From RECO01 sp050485385 (GTDB lineage Bacteria; Pseudomonadota; Alphaproteobacteria; Geminicoccales; Geminicoccaceae), in the NCBI GenBank assembly GCA_050485385.1, contig JBJHBG010000099.1:1-18782 (forward strand): a stretch of 18,782 bases of DNA, read 5' to 3'. The notes under the pieces were generated by a model. The model saw only the letters and a list, made by a program, of their open reading frames with translations. It was not told where the DNA came from and ran no database searches. Position numbers and translations under genes: made by a program. Positions 15,508 to 18,782 of this stretch are shown here, piece after piece (the stretch's first letter is position 1; every line of letters begins with the position of its first letter).

Positions 15508-16199
15508 CCGGCCAGCACCTCCTGCGCTTGGGAGGTGTAGAAACCGCTGGCAATGCGCTGCGTGCGGCCGAGCCGCGCGGCGCCGAGCAGCGCGGCCAGC
15601 CGCCGGTGCAGGGTGGTCTCGGCCACTGGCTCGATGGCCGGCGCCCGGTCGCTCCGCGGGAAGCAGCGGCCGACCACGTGCATCGCCGTCAGCGCCGGCG
15701 TACGCGGCGCGAAGGTGAACACTGCCGAGGCCGTGCATCGTTCGGCGAGGAGGCCCACGACGCGGACCACGTCGTCGACGCGGTAGTGGATGAGCGAGTC
15801 CATCGCGACGACGTGGTCGAACCGGCCGAGTGCCGGATCGAGCATGTCGCCGCTGCGGAAGTCGATCGTCCCGGCGAAGGTCTCGGCGGCGGCCCGCTCG
15901 CGGGCGAGGCAGACCAGGGTCGGGGCGAGGTCGATGGCGACCACGTCGGCGCCGCGCCGCGCCGCCTCGACCGCCAGGGCGCCGGTACCGCAGCCGGCGT
16001 CGAGCAGGCGGCAGCCGGAGAGGTCCGCCGGCAACCACGACAGGAGCGTGGCGCGCATGCGGTCGCGGCCGGCACGGACGGTGGCGCGGATCCCGCTGAC
16101 CGGCGCGTCCGAGGTCAGCCTCGACCACGCTTCGGCCGCCGTCCGGTCGAAATAGGTCAACAGCTCGCCGCGGCGGCTCCGGTAGCTCGCCGTTTCCAT
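15504..16199 (-). CDS. bchM: Mg-protoporphyrin IX O-methyltransferase
   Basis: BchM methylates the C13 propionate of Mg-protoporphyrin IX using S-adenosylmethionine, giving the monomethyl ester that AcsF and BchE cyclise. The 231-residue protein has the class I methyltransferase motif LLDAGCGTG (65-73), an acidic residue after the next strand (VVAIDLAP, about 86-93) and the family-typical FDHVVAMDSLIHYRVDDVV. Length is normal. The start at 16199 shares one base with the bchL stop (TGATG) and the stop overlaps lhaA (ATGA), so it is coupled on both sides. BchM is reported to interact with BchH and BchJ, whose genes are also in this window. Confidence 0.95.
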   Translation of the reverse strand: METASYRSRRGELLTYFDRTAAEAWSRLTSDAPVSGIRATVRAGRDRMRATLLSWLPADLSGCRLLDAGCGTGALAVEAARRGADVVAIDLAPTLVCLARERAAAETFAGTIDFRSGDMLDPALGRFDHVVAMDSLIHYRVDDVVRVVGLLAERCTASAVFTFAPRTPALTAMHVVGRCFPRSDRAPAIEPVAETTLHRRLAALLGAARLGRTQRIASGFYTSQAQEVLAG

Positions 16200-17098
16200 C
16201 AGTCGAATCCCAAGAGCTCGAAGATGTCGCGGTCGCGCATCGGCTGCGCCACCTTCGGCTCCTCGTCGGTGCCCTGCCACAAGGCCTCGGCGAGTTGCAT
16301 GTAGCCCGCCATGACGGCGTTGAGTTCGGGGCTCTCCTCCATCTCGAACAGCGTCGACTTCTTCAACCGCGAGCGGCGGATGACGTCGAGGTCGGGGAAA
16401 TGCGCCATCAGATCGAGGCCGACCACGTCGTTGAACTTGGCCACCTGATCGGTGTCGCGGCTGCGGTTGCAGATCACCCCGCCCAGACGCACGGCATAGT
16501 TCTTCGACTTCGCCAGGATCGCCGCGACGATGCGGTTCATGGCGTAGATCGAATCGAAGTCGTTGGCGGTGACGATGATCGCGCGGTCGGCGTGCTGGAG
16601 CGGGGCGGCGAAGCCGCCACAGACCACGTCGCCCAGGACGTCGAAGATGACGACGTCGGTGTCGTCCAGGAGGTGATGCTCCTTCAACAGCTTCACCGTC
16701 TGGCCGACGACGTAGCCGCCGCAGCCGGTGCCGGCGGGCGGCCCGCCCGCCTCGACGCACATGACGCCGTTGTAGCCCTCGTAGACGAAGTCCTCGACGC
16801 GCAGTTCCTCCGAGTGGAAGTTCACCTGCTCCAGCACGTCGATCACCGTCGGCACCAGACACTTGGTCAGGGTGAAGGTGCTGTCGTGCTTCGGATCGCA
16901 GCCGATCTGCAGCACGCGCTTGCCCAGCTTCGAAAACGCGACCGACAGGTTGGACGAGGTGGTGCTCTTGCCGATCCCGCCCTTGCCGTAGACCGCGAAC
17001 ACCTTGGCGCCCTCGATCTTGGCGGTGGGGTCGAGGTGCACCTGCACGCTGCCCTCGCCGTCGGGTCGTTTCGGTGTCCGGTCCAGTACGATGGTCAC
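16199..17098 (-). CDS. bchL: Light-independent protochlorophyllide reductase, ATP-binding iron-sulfur subunit L
   Basis: BchL is the nitrogenase-Fe-protein-like subunit that passes electrons, with ATP hydrolysis, to BchN-BchB for dark reduction of protochlorophyllide. I use a GTG start at 17098 that overlaps the bchH stop as GTGA, giving 299 residues, which is normal. A longer frame upstream is a shadow of bchH. Visible motifs are the Walker A YGKGGIGKST (37-46), IGCDPKHDSTFTLT (65-78), and the [4Fe-4S] ligands Cys126 (GTGCGGYV) and Cys160 (GDVVCGGF). These are 34 residues apart, as in the Rhodobacter protein. This oxygen-sensitive enzyme is usually used without light. The BchN and BchB partners are not in the window and are probably beyond the right edge. 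Confidence 0.97.
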   Translation of the reverse strand: MTIVLDRTPKRPDGEGSVQVHLDPTAKIEGAKVFAVYGKGGIGKSTTSSNLSVAFSKLGKRVLQIGCDPKHDSTFTLTKCLVPTVIDVLEQVNFHSEELRVEDFVYEGYNGVMCVEAGGPPAGTGCGGYVVGQTVKLLKEHHLLDDTDVVIFDVLGDVVCGGFAAPLQHADRAIIVTANDFDSIYAMNRIVAAILAKSKNYAVRLGGVICNRSRDTDQVAKFNDVVGLDLMAHFPDLDVIRRSRLKKSTLFEMEESPELNAVMAGYMQLAEALWQGTDEEPKVAQPMRDRDIFELLGFD

Positions 17099-18780
17099 GC
17101 CGCCACTCCCTCCGTGATGCCTTCGACGCGGTCTTCCAGCTCTTCGCCGGCCCGCTTCAGTGCTTCCAGGACGTCGTCGTCCGGGGTCCAGTAGTGGCGC
17201 TCGTGCGCCTCCAGGAGCCGGTGCGCGACCTTCGCCGACGCCTTGGGGTTCAAGGTCGCCAGCCGCTCGCGCATGTCCGGATCGAGGACGTAGGTTCGGG
17301 TGAGTTGCTCGTAGACCCAAGGCGCCACTTCGCCCGTGGTCGCCGACCAGCCCATGGTGTTGGTCACCGCCGCCTCGATGTTGCGCACGCCCTCGTAGCC
17401 GTGCTTCAGCATCGATTCGTACCATTTGGGGTTGAGCATCCGCGTCCTGGTCTCGAGTGCCACCTGCTCGCCGAGCGTGCGCACGAGGCCCTCGCCTCGG
17501 GTCTGGTCGCCGATGTAGACCGGGACCTGCTTGCCGCGCGCGGAGCTGACCGCTCGGCCGATGCCGCCGAGGGTGTCGAAATAGTGGTCGATGGTGGTGA
17601 CGCCGACCTCGACCGATTCGAGGTTTTGGTAGGCGAGTTGGACGTCGGCGAGCACGCTCTTCAACAGGTCCGCCTGGCGCACGGGCTTGCCGCTGCGGCC
17701 GTAGGCGAAGCACTTGCGCTTGGTATAGGCGTTGGACAACTCCTCCTCGTCCTCCCAGGCACCGCTGTCGATCAGCTGGTTGACGTTGGAGCCGTAGGCG
17801 CCATCGGCGTTCGAGAAGACGCGCAAGGCCGCCGTCTCCAGATCGCAGCCGTGCGTCGCCTGGTAGGCGAGCGCGTGCTGCCTGACGAAGTTCTGCTCGA
17901 CGGGCTCGTCGGCACTGGCGGCGAGCCACATGGCCTCGGCCAAAAGCGTGGTCTGCAGGGGCAAAAGGTCGCGGAAGATGCCGGACAAGGTCGCCAGCAC
18001 GTCGATCCGCGGCCGGCCGAGTTCGTCCAGCGGGATCAGCTCGGCACCGCAGAGGCGGCTGTAGCTGTCGAAGCGCGGCACCGCACCGACCATGGCGAGC
18101 GCCTGGGCGATCGGGCCGCCCTCGCTCTTCAGATTGTCGGTGCCCCAGAGCACGATGGCGACCGTCTCGGGCAGGCCGTTGCCCTCGGCGGCGTGGCGGG
18201 CGAGCAGCCGCTCGGCCTGCCGCTTGCCGTCGGCCAGCGCGAAGGCGCTCGGGATGCGGAAGGGATCGAAGCCGTGCAGGTTGCGGCCGGTCGGCAGGAT
18301 GGCGGGGTTGCGCAAGAGGTCGCCGCCCGGCACCGGCCGCACGAAGCCGGCGTCCAGGGCATGCAGGATACCGCCCAGCTCGTGCTCCTCGGCGAGCAGC
18401 TTGGCCGTCTGCGCCAGTTCGCGGAACAACTCGATGGTCGCCTCGGTGCCGTCGTGGGCGAGCGCTTCCTCGACGGAACTGCCCGCCACCAGCTTCTCGA
18501 CGGCGATCCGCGCCGGCCGGGCGCCGTGCGAGGCCTCGGCCACGGCGAGCAGGAGGTCGACCCGCTCCTCGGCGCTGGGCGGCTCGCCGACCACGTGCAG
18601 GCCGTGCGGGATGAGGGTGTACTCCAGTTCCACCACGGCGGCGCCGAGCTTGGCCACCCGCGCCGTCGCCTGGACGCCCCAGGCCGGCTCCGGCTCGGCC
18701 AGGTCCAGGGCCGCCGCCTGGCTCTGGAGGAGGGCTGCGAGGTCGGCGCGTTCCACCGCCTGCTCGGGAGCGAGCTGCCG
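17095..18780 (-). CDS. bchH: Magnesium chelatase subunit H, C-terminal part
   Basis: BchH binds protoporphyrin IX and, with the BchI-BchD ATPase complex, inserts Mg2+, the first step committed to bacteriochlorophyll. The frame is open to the right edge, so the start is outside the window and only the last 561 residues are seen (full proteins are about 1,200). CobN/BchH-type blocks are clear: ILPTGRNLHGFDPFRIPSA, VAIVLWGTDNLKSEGGPIAQ, NADGAYGSNVNQLIDSGAW, VTTIDHYFDTLGGIGRAVSS, and LNPKWYESMLKHGYEGVRN. The GTG at 18756 is internal, not the start. The stop overlaps the bchL GTG start. Its product goes to BchM, encoded two genes downstream. Confidence 0.97.
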   Translation of the reverse strand, partial: RQLAPEQAVERADLAALLQSQAAALDLAEPEPAWGVQATARVAKLGAAVVELEYTLIPHGLHVVGEPPSAEERVDLLLAVAEASHGARPARIAVEKLVAGSSVEEALAHDGTEATIELFRELAQTAKLLAEEHELGGILHALDAGFVRPVPGGDLLRNPAILPTGRNLHGFDPFRIPSAFALADGKRQAERLLARHAAEGNGLPETVAIVLWGTDNLKSEGGPIAQALAMVGAVPRFDSYSRLCGAELIPLDELGRPRIDVLATLSGIFRDLLPLQTTLLAEAMWLAASADEPVEQNFVRQHALAYQATHGCDLETAALRVFSNADGAYGSNVNQLIDSGAWEDEEELSNAYTKRKCFAYGRSGKPVRQADLLKSVLADVQLAYQNLESVEVGVTTIDHYFDTLGGIGRAVSSARGKQVPVYIGDQTRGEGLVRTLGEQVALETRTRMLNPKWYESMLKHGYEGVRNIEAAVTNTMGWSATTGEVAPWVYEQLTRTYVLDPDMRERLATLNPKASAKVAHRLLEAHERHYWTPDDDVLEALKRAGEELEDRVEGITEGVAA

Positions 18781-18782
18781 CC

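Noticed and set aside
12587..15553. A 988-codon open frame on the minus strand across lhaA, puhA and puhB
   Set aside because: Only its last 228 codons are real (puhB). The rest is an out-of-frame reading of lhaA and puhA, Arg/Pro/Ala-rich low-complexity sequence typical of GC-rich shadows.

Overview
This window is one end of a photosynthesis gene cluster from a GC-rich purple bacterium, most likely an alphaproteobacterium. The evidence is the minus-strand order bchH-bchL-bchM-lhaA-puhA-puhB-puhC-orf105-acsF-puhE-hemA-bchE-bchJ, reaction-centre subunit H, and a Shemin-type 5-aminolevulinate synthase inside the cluster. The species cannot be named from this stretch.

Right and centre (about 5912-18782, all minus strand). 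Transcription runs from the right edge leftwards. It starts with Mg chelatase subunit H (cut by the window edge), the light-independent protochlorophyllide reductase ATPase BchL and the methyltransferase BchM. Next come the LH1 assembly transporter LhaA, reaction-centre subunit H and the assembly factors PuhB and PuhC. After these lie a 105-residue protein that is probably the AcsF partner BciE, the O2-dependent cyclase AcsF, PuhE with an unusual C-terminal extension, and 5-aminolevulinate synthase. Most of these genes abut or overlap by 1-4 nt, so they look translationally coupled. A 133-nt gap follows hemA. It holds a near-consensus FNR-type site with a suitably placed -10 element, and it precedes bchE (the anaerobic, radical-SAM cyclase) and bchJ. 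The cell therefore has both cyclases for the isocyclic ring, and only bchE sits behind a visible oxygen-sensing promoter.

Left (1-5908, plus strand). Two units converge on the photosynthesis genes. mtnK-mtnA (methylthioribose kinase and methylthioribose-1-phosphate isomerase, overlapping by ATGA) form a salvage pair that ends only 3 nt from bchJ. Upstream is an envelope-type unit: a protein with a Gly-rich hydrophobic segment (cut at the left edge), a TPR-like lipoprotein, and a large cell-wall hydrolase with a peptidoglycan-binding domain, an amidase domain, a LysM and a GH19-like domain.

No tRNA, rRNA, CRISPR array, insertion sequence or gene-free stretch over 300 nt was seen. The best points for a second look are the FNR promoter of bchE with its neighbouring palindrome, a perfect 26-nt palindrome just inside puhB after the puhA stop, the PuhE extension, the orf105/AcsF pair, and the lytic-cassette-like trio at the left edge.
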